Below, piece by piece: positions 48,863 through 57,741 of a DNA stretch of 64,000 bases. Made by a program: the position numbers and the translations under genes. The notes below the pieces were generated by a model. It saw only the letters and a program-made list of their open reading frames with translations, searched no databases and was not told where the DNA came from. The DNA is from Ruegeria_C sp041537905 (lineage in GTDB: Bacteria; Pseudomonadota; Alphaproteobacteria; Rhodobacterales; Rhodobacteraceae). The stretch is from assembly GCF_041537905.1 (NCBI RefSeq), contig NZ_JBGRUO010000001.1, positions 310,001-374,000 on the forward strand, in the 5' to 3' direction. Positions within the stretch are counted from its first letter, which is position 1, and every line of letters begins with the position of its first letter.

Positions 48863-49524
48863 GCTTTCACCGCGCGGGTCATGTGCCGCTTGCGGCCATA
48901 GCCGGGGCTGCGGGTGACGGAGAAGCCTGCCGCCTCCAGCCCCCGTCGCACGAAACCGGCCGCCGTATAGGTCGCCGCTGTTCCGCCTTGCCCCGTATGT
49001 GCTGCCACCTCTGCCATCAACTCCGGCTGCCACAGCTCGGGATTACGTGCTGGCGAGAAGCCATCGAGGAACCAGGCATCCGCCTGCCCATCCCAAGCGC
49101 CAAGCGTTTCGCGCGCATCGCCGTGAATGACGCTTAGATGAAGATTGTCCAAATCGCAGGACTGTCCGTCCCAACCGCTTAGAAACCGATCCCCCCAAGG
49201 CGCAAGCTCAGGGAAGGCGGCCAAGGCGCGGGCCATTTCATCCTGCGCCATCGGGAATGCCTCGAAACTGGTGAAGCGCAGCGGCGTGGTCTGCCCGCTA
49301 CGCTCCCATTCGGCCCAGACGGTCAGCATGTTCAGGCCGGTCCCAAAACCCAACTCAGCAATGTGAAAGCCCTCGGCGAACCGCCCCGGCAGATCATTGC
49401 CCGCCAGAAACACGTGGCGTGTCTCTTCCAACCCGTTCTGGAGCGAGAAATAGGGGTCGTCGAACCGGTCCGACACCGGTACTCCGGCCTCGGTCCAGCT
49501 GAGTTCGGCGCGTTGGTCGCTCAT
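48859..49524 (-). CDS. mnmD: tRNA (mnm5s2U34)-methyltransferase MnmD
   Basis: A 221-residue SAM-dependent methyltransferase corresponding to the N-terminal half of E. coli MnmC. Motifs are AELGFGTGLNMLTVWA and AWFLDGFSPARNPELW. It would make 5-methylaminomethyl-2-thiouridine at the tRNA wobble position by the last methylation. The ATG at 49524 begins MSDQRAELSWTEAGVPVSDRFDDPYFS, which is the family N-terminus. An FAD oxidoreductase gene lies divergently nearby, likely supplying the other half of MnmC. Confidence 0.9.
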   Translation of the reverse strand: MSDQRAELSWTEAGVPVSDRFDDPYFSLQNGLEETRHVFLAGNDLPGRFAEGFHIAELGFGTGLNMLTVWAEWERSGQTTPLRFTSFEAFPMAQDEMARALAAFPELAPWGDRFLSGWDGQSCDLDNLHLSVIHGDARETLGAWDGQADAWFLDGFSPARNPELWQPELMAEVAAHTGQGGTAATYTAAGFVRRGLEAAGFSVTRSPGYGRKRHMTRAVKA

Positions 49525-49637
49525 GCCCTGATCCACCCGTTTTCCCAAGCACCGCCTGATCCGAAACCGTTTCACACTTGTCGGATTGCGCTCTAGAGAT
49601 ATCCGCAACGGCGCGACACTGAAGAAAGGCAGCAATC

Positions 49638-50678
49638 TTGGCAAGCATCGATATCACCATTCGCGGAGCGGGCATATTCGGGCTCTCGATCGCGTGGGTT
49701 TGCGCCCGGCGCGGCGCGAAGGTGCAGGTGGTGGACCCGAACGGCCCAGGTGCGGGATCGTCCGGCGGTCTGGTCGGCGCTTTGGCCCCACATGTGCCGG
49801 AAAACTGGAATGCCAAGAAGGCCTTTCAGTTTGACAGCCTCATGCTGGCCGAACCGTTCTGGCGGGATGTTGAGGCCGCGGGCGGCGTCTCACCCGGTTA
49901 TGCGCGGCTGGGGCGATTGCAGCCGATCCTCGACGACAAGGCGCTGCATCTGGCGCGCGCGCGTGAGGTTTCGGCCCGGTCGCTTTGGCAAGGCGCGGCG
50001 GACTGGTCGGTGCGCCCGTCAGCCGAGGTTGGAAACTGGGCCCCGGCATCACCCACCGGCTACGTGATCCACGACACGCTGACTGCGCGCATGCATCCAC
50101 GTCGCGCCTGCGCCGCGCTGAGTGCGGCGCTGACGACCTTGGGAACGCAGATTGTGCGCGAGGCGGAAGATGCCGGGCAAGTTCTGCACGCCACCGGTGT
50201 GCATGATCTGGCGGAGCTGAGCCGGGCCTTTGGCAAGACAGTGGGTAACGGCGTCAAAGGTCAGGCTGCTCTGCTGCGGTTCAACGCGGGCGAGGTTCCA
50301 CAGATCTTTGCCGATGCGGTGCATATCGTGCCCCATGCGGATGGCACGGTCGCCATCGGCTCGACCTCGGAACGGGACTATAGCGACCCTAACACTACCG
50401 ATTCTGTACTGGACGATGTTCTGGACCGAGCCACGCGCGCCCTGCCCGTGTTGCACGGTGCCGAGGTGATCGAGCGTTGGGCCGGGGTACGGCCCCGGTC
50501 ACGCAGCCGCGCGCCGATGCTGGGCGACCACCCGCTGCATCCCGGCCAGTTCATCGCGAATGGCGGCTTCAAGATCGGCTTTGGCATGGCCCCGAAGATC
50601 GCACAGGTGATGGCCGATCTGATGCTGGAAGGCAGGGATGAGATTCCCGAGGATTTCAGGCCTGAGAAATCGCTTTGA
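49638..50678 (+). CDS. FAD-dependent oxidoreductase, likely MnmC2-type
   Basis: A 346-residue flavoprotein of the glycine-oxidase fold. The N-terminal Rossmann motif is RGAGIFGLSIAWVCARRGAKV, abbreviated to GAGIFGLSIAW, followed by VVDPNGPGAGSSGGLVGALAPH (GSSGGLVGALAPH) and the C-terminal RSRAPMLGDHP and NGGFKIGFGMAPKIA. Divergence from mnmD, with about 110 bp between them, suggests that it oxidatively removes the carboxymethyl group from cmnm5U34 as the C-terminal half of MnmC does. The start is TTG at 49638. A generic amino-acid oxidase is the alternative. Confidence 0.8.
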   Translation: MASIDITIRGAGIFGLSIAWVCARRGAKVQVVDPNGPGAGSSGGLVGALAPHVPENWNAKKAFQFDSLMLAEPFWRDVEAAGGVSPGYARLGRLQPILDDKALHLARAREVSARSLWQGAADWSVRPSAEVGNWAPASPTGYVIHDTLTARMHPRRACAALSAALTTLGTQIVREAEDAGQVLHATGVHDLAELSRAFGKTVGNGVKGQAALLRFNAGEVPQIFADAVHIVPHADGTVAIGSTSERDYSDPNTTDSVLDDVLDRATRALPVLHGAEVIERWAGVRPRSRSRAPMLGDHPLHPGQFIANGGFKIGFGMAPKIAQVMADLMLEGRDEIPEDFRPEKSL

Positions 50679-51465
50679 ACTGCGCCTCCATACACAGGCG
50701 CCCATCCGGGCCACGCACCCATAGGGCCTGATCCTTGAGGCACAATTCAGCTGTTTCCGTATGGGTCAGCGGTGCGGTGGCGCGAAAGCCGAAACGCGCC
50801 AGCGGCCCGCAAAGATCCTGCGCGAACAGCATCAGCAACTGCGCCAGCAGCGGCCCATGCACCACCAGCCCGGCATACCCTTCGACCTCACGGGCGTAGT
50901 CCAGATCATAGTGGATGCGGTGGCCGTTGAAGGTCAGCGCCGAGTATCGGAACAAGAGCGTGCTATCGAACTGGAAGATGCGCCTTTCGGCCTCATCGGT
51001 GCGCGCGACGGGCGGCGCGGGGGGCGACGCTCCCGGCGCAGGGTCTTCGCGATAGACCAGATCCTGCCACTCCGTTACGCAGAGCCGCCCGCCCTGATGA
51101 TAATCGTGCCGCAAGGTGACGAACCCCAACGGGCCGGAACGGCCATGTTTCGTGCTCGACACTTCCAGAACCGAGCGCCGCTCGGCGTCTTGTCCGGCCA
51201 GAAGCGGATGGTGGAAGGTCAGCCGACCACCAGCCCACATCCGGCGCGGCAGGCCCATATCCGGGATCAACCCGCCCTGTCCCACGCGCGGATGGCCGTC
51301 GCGGCCCAAAGCCTCCGGCGGCTGAGGAGACCAGAAATAGAGGTGATGAAAGAACGGCGGCAAGGGATCGCCCGGTGCGACGCTCTCCGACCGGCCTAGA
51401 GTGATCAACCCCGCCGCCGCGCGGGCGGGGTCAAGCGGATCGTTATGGGTCTCGGGAGACAGCAT
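50656..51465 (-). CDS. Double-hotdog MaoC-type acyl-thioester hydratase
   Basis: A 269-residue protein of the mesaconyl-C4-CoA hydratase/HTD2 group. The C-terminal hotdog carries LLFRYSALTFNGHRIHYD, the hydratase motif with catalytic Asp/His-type residues, and then GLVVHGPLLAQLL. The N-terminal half is a degenerate hotdog with MWAGGRLTFHHPLLAG. It may hydrate a CoA-bound unsaturated acid, with mesaconyl-CoA the best guess. It overlaps the 3' end of the oxidoreductase by 23 bp on the other strand. Confidence 0.82.
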   Translation of the reverse strand: MLSPETHNDPLDPARAAAGLITLGRSESVAPGDPLPPFFHHLYFWSPQPPEALGRDGHPRVGQGGLIPDMGLPRRMWAGGRLTFHHPLLAGQDAERRSVLEVSSTKHGRSGPLGFVTLRHDYHQGGRLCVTEWQDLVYREDPAPGASPPAPPVARTDEAERRIFQFDSTLLFRYSALTFNGHRIHYDLDYAREVEGYAGLVVHGPLLAQLLMLFAQDLCGPLARFGFRATAPLTHTETAELCLKDQALWVRGPDGRLCMEAQFKAISQA

Positions 51466-51487
51466 TTTCAGAGCCTAATAAGGCGAA

Positions 51488-52027
51488 TTAGGCGATCTGA
51501 GCACGCAGCTTCTCCATCAGTGCCTGCAACGACTGTTCATAACGTTCATTCTTCAACCGGCCATCGTCGTGAAACTCGGCCGAGCTACTGGCCACATGGA
51601 CCTCTGGGCCGGTGATCAGGCGGGGCTGGAACGGCACCAGAAAGGTTCGCAGGATCATCTGCGACCGCTCGCCGCCCGCGCGGCCTGCGGCGGCGGACAT
51701 CACGGCGACCGGCTTGTCGGCCCAGGGATTGCCCTTGGTGCGGCTCACCCAGTCCAGCGCGTTTTTCAGCACGCCAGAGGGGCCCTTGTTGTATTCCGGG
51801 GTCGAGATGACGATGGCATGGGCCTGTGCAATCTGATCGGTCAGCACCTGCACCGCTTCGGGGATGCCTGCGTCGGCTTCCACATCGCCATCATAAAGCG
51901 GCAAGTTCAGGTCAGCTTCGATGAACTCGGAGGGGCCAAACAACCGCGCCGCCTCGCGCATGAGCTTGCGATTGGTGGCTTCGCGTCGCAGCGATCCGGA
52001 AATACCAACAAGAACGGGGGTCGACAT
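51488..52027 (-). CDS. NADPH-dependent FMN reductase
   Basis: A 179-residue flavodoxin-fold reductase. It begins VLVGISGSLRREATNRKL, the FMN phosphate loop, and includes ISTPEYNKGPSGVLKNALDW. This places it with the ChrR/azoreductase-like family that reduces quinones or flavins with NADPH. The ATG at 52027 is preceded by GAGGAATT. The physiological substrate is unknown. Confidence 0.92.
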   Translation of the reverse strand: MSTPVLVGISGSLRREATNRKLMREAARLFGPSEFIEADLNLPLYDGDVEADAGIPEAVQVLTDQIAQAHAIVISTPEYNKGPSGVLKNALDWVSRTKGNPWADKPVAVMSAAAGRAGGERSQMILRTFLVPFQPRLITGPEVHVASSSAEFHDDGRLKNERYEQSLQALMEKLRAQIA

Positions 52028-52129
52028 GCAATTCCTCCATCAGATGCGTTTGCCCTGATCTAGCGCGAGAACGGGCAAGGCCAAAGCCCTGCCCGCGCGC
52101 ATCAGGTGTTGAGAATTGCAGAGCCGCGA

Positions 52130-52789
52130 TCAGGAATTGCGCGGAATGATATAGATCTCGACCCGCCGGTTCTGCGCCTTACCTGCCGTGGTCAGATTCG
52201 AGGCGATGGGCACCTCTTCGCCGCGACCGATGATGGTGATCCGGTCATAGGTCACGCCGCCCGCCTGCAGGATGTCAGCCACCGAGTTGGCGCGCCGCTC
52301 GGACAGGTTCAGGTTATACCCGGCATCGCCATCGCTGTCGGTATGACCGACGACCTGAATGGTCGAATCCGGGTAGCGCAGCAGGTTCTGTGCCACCTTG
52401 TTCACCTCGCTCCGCAAGGCGGGACGCACGGTGGCGCTGTCAGTGTCGAAGGTGATGTCGCTGGGCAGCGAGACCAGCAGGCGATCACCCTGATTGACGA
52501 TGGTGATGCCGTCATTGGCCAGTTGCTGGCGCAGCTCGGCGGCCTGTTTGTCCAATTGGTTACCGGCGATGCCACCGGCTGCCGCACCAATCGCGGCCCC
52601 GGCCAATGCGCCAAGACCCGGATCGGAATCATTGGCGATCGCGCCGACACCCGCACCAACCAGCCCACCGATCAGGGCGCCCTGCTTGGTGTTCTTGTTC
52701 GGATCGGTCTGCGAGGCCAGCGTTGCCGGATCGGTACAGGCACTCAGGGCAACAAGGGCGACAGCTGCGGTAATCTTTACGCTTTTCAT
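52130..52789 (-). CDS. OmpA-family lipoprotein with glycine zipper
   Basis: A 219-residue outer-membrane lipoprotein. The lipobox is LSAC at about residues 14-17, after a signal peptide. A glycine-zipper segment (GALIGGLVGAGVGAI, GALAGAAIGAAAGG) follows, then a C-terminal OmpA domain (IQVVGHTDSDGDAGYNLNLSERRANSV) that binds peptidoglycan. This order matches YiaD-like proteins. I chose the ATG at 52789 at the start of the signal peptide. It is divergent from the CDF-like gene. Confidence 0.9.
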   Translation of the reverse strand: MKSVKITAAVALVALSACTDPATLASQTDPNKNTKQGALIGGLVGAGVGAIANDSDPGLGALAGAAIGAAAGGIAGNQLDKQAAELRQQLANDGITIVNQGDRLLVSLPSDITFDTDSATVRPALRSEVNKVAQNLLRYPDSTIQVVGHTDSDGDAGYNLNLSERRANSVADILQAGGVTYDRITIIGRGEEVPIASNLTTAGKAQNRRVEIYIIPRNS

Positions 52790-53025
52790 GGGAACGGTCA
52801 CTTTCTGCTCGGTGCGCCGCTTGTCGGCGCGGGACTATGTTTCTGCCATGTTATATCACGCCGAACCGCAACCGGCTCAAGCGCAATGGGACAATCATCG
52901 GCAGATAGCCGCGCAATTCAACATCATTCTTGCGTGATCGTCGGATAGCGGCCAACACCGATCAGATTGACCGGGTGCTGGTTTCGCGGATTGATACAGT
53001 TGAGACCATCAAGGGAGACGCAAGG

Positions 53026-53994
53026 ATGTCACACGCCAAGAGCGCCGCGCAGAGCGAGGCCCGCGCCTTCCGCCTGAGTATGGTCGCGAACCTGCTGATG
53101 GGGGCAGCCGGGGTCGTCGTGGCGGTGCTGTCAAACTCGCAGGCCATTCTGGTGGACGGGCTGTTTTCGCTGGTGGGCTTTGTGGCGGGCTATTTTGCCC
53201 TGCGCATCCGCAAACGCGTCAACGCCATCCCCGACCGACACCGCCCCTGGGGCTATGCGGCGGATGAGGCGATCTTTACCACTTTCCGTGCCCTGTCCCT
53301 GCTGGGCGTGGTGATCTTCGCCATCCTCGGGGCCGCGACGCGTATCTATGCCTACCTGATGGGCAAACCTATTCCCGAGGTCCAGATGGGGCCAGTCATC
53401 ATCTATTTCCTGGGGATTAGTGCCACATGTCTGGCGCTCTGGGCGTTTCACTACATGGCCTGGCGCAAAGGCGGGAAGGTCAGCGGCATGCTGCGGATCG
53501 AGGCCAGTTCCGCCGCCTTTGACGGGGCGGTCACCATGGTGGCCGGGATCGGCCTGATCGGTGTTTACTATTTGCGTGACAGCGTGCTCGCCCCCGTCAC
53601 GCCGATCGGGGATTCACTGATCGTCATTGTGTTATGCGGCTTTGCGATTGGCACCTATTGGACCAGCTTCACCAGCGGGCTGGCCGAGCTGGCCGGGGCC
53701 ACTGCCCCGCCCTCCGAACTGGTCAAGGCGCGCCGGGCCTTGCGCGAGGTCTTCGCGGACTGGCCGGGCAAGGTGGTCGATCTGGCTCTAAGCAAGCTGG
53801 GCCGCTCTTATCAGGTGGCGATCTACCTGACACCGGCGCGCGCCTTGACCGGGGCTGAGGTCGACCGGCTGACCCATCAGGCCACACGTGCGCTGGCCCC
53901 GGTGCTGGATCGCTCGGACGTATTTGTGATCATCTCGGATCATGGCCGCCACCTGCCGGAACCGGACCCGCCCACGCCGGATCGGCCCGGTTGA
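53026..53994 (+). CDS. CDF-like cation transporter
   Basis: A 322-residue membrane protein with six hydrophobic segments and a cytoplasmic C-terminal domain. It follows the cation diffusion facilitator plan: LSNSQAILVDGLFSLVGFVAGYFALRI in the second helix (landmark SNSQAILVDGLFSLVG) and EASSAAFDGAVTMVAG in the fifth. The usual DxxxD and HxxxD metal sites are incomplete: the second helix has D-G-L-F-S then no second Asp, and the fifth has only one Asp. It may belong to the COG3965 branch. AAGGA lies before the ATG at 53026. Confidence 0.8.
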   Translation: MSHAKSAAQSEARAFRLSMVANLLMGAAGVVVAVLSNSQAILVDGLFSLVGFVAGYFALRIRKRVNAIPDRHRPWGYAADEAIFTTFRALSLLGVVIFAILGAATRIYAYLMGKPIPEVQMGPVIIYFLGISATCLALWAFHYMAWRKGGKVSGMLRIEASSAAFDGAVTMVAGIGLIGVYYLRDSVLAPVTPIGDSLIVIVLCGFAIGTYWTSFTSGLAELAGATAPPSELVKARRALREVFADWPGKVVDLALSKLGRSYQVAIYLTPARALTGAEVDRLTHQATRALAPVLDRSDVFVIISDHGRHLPEPDPPTPDRPG

Positions 53995-54048
53995 GTTCGG
54001 GGCCAAAACACCCTATCTCGGGCCGGGTATGTAACGAAGGACCTGCCG

Positions 54049-54663
54049 GTGGCAAATCATCTCTATAAAAACGATCTGCCCGATGGGCTGGACCTTGGGC
54101 CAGTGGTGGCCATCGACTGTGAAACCATGGGGCTGAACCCGCATCGCGACAGGCTCTGCGTGATTCAGATGTCGGGCGGCGACGGCAACGCGCATATCAT
54201 CCAGGTCGAGAAGGGCCAGACCGAGGCCCCCAATCTCTGCGCCATGCTTACCGACCCGAATGTGCTGAAACTGTTTCACTTCGGGCGGTTCGACGTTGCC
54301 GCGATGTATCACGCCTTTGGTGCGCTGGCCGCGCCTGTCTATTGCACCAAGATCGCCAGCCGTCTGGTGCGTACCTACACTGACCGGCACGGGCTCAAGA
54401 ACCTGTGTCAGGAGCTACTCAGCATCGATATCTCGAAGCAACAGCAGATGAGCGACTGGGGGGCCGAGACGCTGAGCGACGCGCAGCTGGACTATGCGGC
54501 CTCGGATGTCCTTTACCTGCATCAGTTGCGCGACAAGCTGAACGCGCGGCTGGAACGTGAGGGGCGTAGCGACATCGCGCAATCCTGCTTCGACTTTCTT
54601 CCCACCCGCGCCCGGCTGGATCTGGCCGGGTGGCCGGAAACGGACATTTTTGCGCACTCATGA
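54049..54663 (+). CDS. RNase D-like 3'-5' exonuclease
   Basis: A 204-residue DEDDy exonuclease. Exo I is AIDCETMGLNP, Exo II is KLFHFGRFDVAAMY, and Exo III is AQLDYAASDVLYLHQL. It lacks the HRDC domains of full-length RNase D, so it is the short form common in Alphaproteobacteria. It would trim structured RNA 3' ends. The start is GTG at 54049. It is followed at once by kdsD (ATGA overlap). Confidence 0.9.
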   Translation: MANHLYKNDLPDGLDLGPVVAIDCETMGLNPHRDRLCVIQMSGGDGNAHIIQVEKGQTEAPNLCAMLTDPNVLKLFHFGRFDVAAMYHAFGALAAPVYCTKIASRLVRTYTDRHGLKNLCQELLSIDISKQQQMSDWGAETLSDAQLDYAASDVLYLHQLRDKLNARLEREGRSDIAQSCFDFLPTRARLDLAGWPETDIFAHS

Positions 54664-55628
54664 CCGAACAGAAACCCCTCCTCACCGTCGCCCGGCAGGT
54701 CATCACCGACGAAGCGAATGCGCTCGAAGTGCTTCGCGACGGGCTGGATGAGCATTTTGAAGAAGCGGTCCAGATGATCCTCGACGCCACCGGGCGGGTG
54801 ATCGTCAGCGGCATCGGAAAATCAGGCCATATCGGCCACAAGATCGCCGCCACGCTGGCCAGCACCGGCACGCCTGCCTATTTCGTGCACCCCGCCGAGG
54901 CCAGCCATGGCGATCTGGGCATGCTGTCCAAGGGCGATGTGGTTCTGGCGATTTCGAATTCGGGCGAAGCGCCCGAACTGGCCAATCTGCTGGCCTTCAC
55001 CCGCCGCTTCGGCATCCCGCTGATCGGGTTGTCCAGCAAGCCGGAAAGCACGCTGATGAAGGAAGCGGATGTACATCTGCTGATCCCGTCGCTGGGCGAG
55101 GCCTGCGGCTATGGGATTGTCCCGTCGATCTCGACCACGCTGACGCTGGCGATGGGGGACGCGCTGGCGATCGCGCTGATGAAGTACCGAGACTTCAGGC
55201 CCGAAAATTTCCGAGACTTCCATCCCGGCGGCAAACTGGGCGCGCGGCTGAGCAAGGTCAGTGACCTGATGCATACCGGCGAGGACCTGCCCTTGGTCGC
55301 AGCGGATACCGACATGAGCGACGTGCTGCTTGAAATGAGCCAGAAAGGCTTTGGCGTGGCCGGTGTGACGGGACCGGATGACGCGCTGCTGGGCATCATT
55401 ACCGATGGTGACCTACGGCGTCATATGGACGGTCTGCTGACGCGCACGGCAGGTGACGTGATGACCGAAGACCCGACCACGATCTCGCCCGACTCGCTTG
55501 CCGAAGAGGCGGTCTCGATTATGGATCAGCGCAAGATCACTTGCCTTTTCGTGGTTGCCCCCGAACAGGACCAGACCGCACGCGGCCTGATCAAGATTCA
55601 CGACTGCCTGCGCGTCGGTCTGGGCTGA
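54660..55628 (+). CDS. kdsD: Arabinose-5-phosphate isomerase
   Basis: A 322-residue enzyme with an N-terminal SIS domain (SGIGKSGHIGHKIAATLASTGTPA in part, and SNSGEAPELANLL) and two C-terminal CBS domains (about 210-320). It interconverts ribulose-5-P and arabinose-5-P for Kdo and LPS synthesis. The HPGGKLG segment is conserved in KdsD/KpsF. The ATG at 54660 overlaps the exonuclease stop. It heads an envelope-biogenesis run with lptC, lptA and lptB. Confidence 0.95.
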   Translation: MTEQKPLLTVARQVITDEANALEVLRDGLDEHFEEAVQMILDATGRVIVSGIGKSGHIGHKIAATLASTGTPAYFVHPAEASHGDLGMLSKGDVVLAISNSGEAPELANLLAFTRRFGIPLIGLSSKPESTLMKEADVHLLIPSLGEACGYGIVPSISTTLTLAMGDALAIALMKYRDFRPENFRDFHPGGKLGARLSKVSDLMHTGEDLPLVAADTDMSDVLLEMSQKGFGVAGVTGPDDALLGIITDGDLRRHMDGLLTRTAGDVMTEDPTTISPDSLAEEAVSIMDQRKITCLFVVAPEQDQTARGLIKIHDCLRVGLG

Positions 55629-55641
55629 AAGGGGCGGCAGG

Positions 55642-56241
55642 GTGGACAGCCATTCCCGACTGGTGCAGTTCCTCAAGGTGCTGCTGCCGCTTGCGGCGTT
55701 GGGGCTGCTATCCTCTCTTTTCCTGCTGTCTGACAGTGTCGATCCCGAATCCACGATCCCCTTCGCGGAAGGGGATGTGATCGAACGTATCCGGGATCAG
55801 CAGATCACCGAACCCTTTTTCAGCGGCGTCACCGAAAAGGGCGAAGAGATCCAGTTCACCGCAGATGCTGTGAGCCCCGGCGGCGCCTTCAGCCCCGCCG
55901 AGGCCAGTAACCTGCGCGCGTTGCTGACACTGAACAATGGCGGCCATATCAACCTGACCGCCAATTCAGGTCATCTGTCGATGGAAGACGAGGTCGCCAC
56001 CTTCGTTGGTAATGTCGTTATCACCACAGCCGACGGGCTGGAAGTGACCACCGACCTTCTCAATACGTCGACGCGAGAGGTGGCCGGAAGCGCCCCCGGA
56101 GACATCGCGGGAAACGGGCCGATCGGGGAATTTACCGCCGGGAGCATGGAGTTGGGGCCAAAAAACAATGACGGCCCCGTCCATCTTCTATTCAAAAACG
56201 GCGTTAAACTGATATACGACCCTAAGACATCCGAAAGATAA
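55642..56241 (+). CDS. lptC: LPS export protein LptC
   Basis: A 199-residue bitopic protein with one N-terminal membrane helix (about 8-28, FLKVLLPLAALGLLSSLFLL) and a periplasmic beta-jellyroll domain containing GNVVITTADGLEVTTDLLN. It forms part of the bridge from LptB2FG to LptA. The start is GTG at 55642, with GGGGCGGCAGG upstream. lptA follows by 4 bp. Confidence 0.92.
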   Translation: MDSHSRLVQFLKVLLPLAALGLLSSLFLLSDSVDPESTIPFAEGDVIERIRDQQITEPFFSGVTEKGEEIQFTADAVSPGGAFSPAEASNLRALLTLNNGGHINLTANSGHLSMEDEVATFVGNVVITTADGLEVTTDLLNTSTREVAGSAPGDIAGNGPIGEFTAGSMELGPKNNDGPVHLLFKNGVKLIYDPKTSER

Positions 56242-56244
56242 GCT

Positions 56245-56736
56245 GTGAACCATTTCCGTACCCTGTGCCTTTGTGTGTTGATTACGCTCTTCGGAGCTGC
56301 TGTTGCGGCGCAGGGTGCCAATGTCGCGTTTGGCGCGGTCAAGGCTGACCCGAGCCTGCCGGTCGAAGTCACCGCCGACAATCTCGACGTCAATCAGGAA
56401 GACGGCTCGGCCGAATTCACCGGCAATGTCTTCATCTCTCAGGGCGAGATGCGCCTGTCGGCCAAGCGGGTGCTAGTGATTTACGAGAAGGAAAAATCCG
56501 GCATTCAGCGGATGGAGGCGACCGGCGATGTCGTGCTGGTCAGCGGACCGGACGCGGCGCAGGCCGAACGGGCCGACTACACGATCGAATCCGGTGTGAT
56601 CGTCATGACCGGTGACGTCTTGCTGACCCAGGGCCAGAATACGGTGACCTCGAACGAGATGGTGGTCAATCTGGTGACCGGCACGGCGCAGATGACGGGG
56701 CGCGTCAAAACCATCCTGAACCCGGAAGGCGACTGA
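56245..56736 (+). CDS. lptA: LPS transport periplasmic protein LptA
   Basis: A 163-residue protein with a signal peptide (about residues 1-23). It contains an OstA-like jellyroll: VTADNLDVNQEDGSAEFTGNVFISQGEMRLSAKRV in part (landmark EFTGNVFISQGEMRLSA) and VVNLVTGTAQMTG. It shuttles LPS across the periplasm. The start is GTG at 56245, 4 bp after lptC. Its stop overlaps the lptB ATG. Confidence 0.93.
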   Translation: MNHFRTLCLCVLITLFGAAVAAQGANVAFGAVKADPSLPVEVTADNLDVNQEDGSAEFTGNVFISQGEMRLSAKRVLVIYEKEKSGIQRMEATGDVVLVSGPDAAQAERADYTIESGVIVMTGDVLLTQGQNTVTSNEMVVNLVTGTAQMTGRVKTILNPEGD

Positions 56737-57494
56737 TGGCACGCGCCGATCTGACCGTGACAGAGGGCAAATCCGGCCTCAGGATCGACAAGCTGCGCAA
56801 GTCCTACAGCAAGCGCACGGTGATCCGTGATGTGTCGATGTCGCTGGGCCGGTCCGAGGTGGTCGCGCTACTGGGGCCGAACGGATCGGGCAAGACGACC
56901 ACATTTTATGCCATTGCCGGTCTGGTCTTTCCCGAGGCCGGAAAAGTCAGCATCGACGGCCAGAACGTCACCACCCTGCCGATGTATCGCCGCGCGCGCC
57001 TTGGCATCGGCTATCTGCCGCAGGAGATGTCGATCTTTCGCGGGTTGAGTGTTGAGGACAACATCTCGGCCGTGCTCGACGTGGCCGAGAAACATGGCCA
57101 CAAACGCAAGGAACGACTGGAAGAGCTGCTGTCGGACTTCTCGATCGAACATCTGCGCCGCGCACCTGCGCTGGCGCTGTCGGGCGGGGAACGGCGGCGC
57201 GTCGAGATTGCCCGCTGCCTGGCCGCCAAGCCCAAATACCTGCTGCTTGACGAACCCTTTGCCGGGGTCGACCCGATCAGCGTCGGAGATATCCGGCATC
57301 TGGTCGCCGACCTCAAGAAACGCGGGATCGGCGTGTTGATCACCGACCACAATGTGCGCGAAACGCTCGAGATTGTGGACCGCGCCTATATTCTGCACGA
57401 CGGGCAGGTTTTGATGTCGGGCACGCCTGCCGAAGTTGTCGACAACGAAAACGTGCGGCGAGTCTACCTTGGCGAGAACTTCCGCATTACCTGA
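56736..57494 (+). CDS. lptB: LPS export ABC transporter ATPase LptB
   Basis: A 252-residue ATPase with Walker A GPNGSGKT, the signature ALSGGERRRVEIARCLA, Walker B YLLLDEPFAGVDPISV and the switch His in ITDHNVRETL. It powers LPS extraction with LptF and LptG. The ATG overlaps the lptA stop. A rpoN gene often follows at this place in Alphaproteobacteria, but here hpf comes next. Confidence 0.96.
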   Translation: MARADLTVTEGKSGLRIDKLRKSYSKRTVIRDVSMSLGRSEVVALLGPNGSGKTTTFYAIAGLVFPEAGKVSIDGQNVTTLPMYRRARLGIGYLPQEMSIFRGLSVEDNISAVLDVAEKHGHKRKERLEELLSDFSIEHLRRAPALALSGGERRRVEIARCLAAKPKYLLLDEPFAGVDPISVGDIRHLVADLKKRGIGVLITDHNVRETLEIVDRAYILHDGQVLMSGTPAEVVDNENVRRVYLGENFRIT

Positions 57495-57741
57495 TCCGCA
57501 AAGTTCTGACGGATTCAAAGGGTGAAATCTCTGATTTTCGGCCCGGTTGCCATTGACTCTCCGTCCGTCTCTTGCCTCAATTGGGACATGGCAGAGCTGT
57601 GCTTTATCACGGGTTCCAGGTGTCCCTTTTTTGGGGGGAAACCCGCTCATGAACCGCGCGCCATGCCTGTCCCCACCGCCCGCAAATAAAGACGCATCGG
57701 TTTTTGGTGCGACTACGGGCGTGAATTGTGAAGGAGATCAC

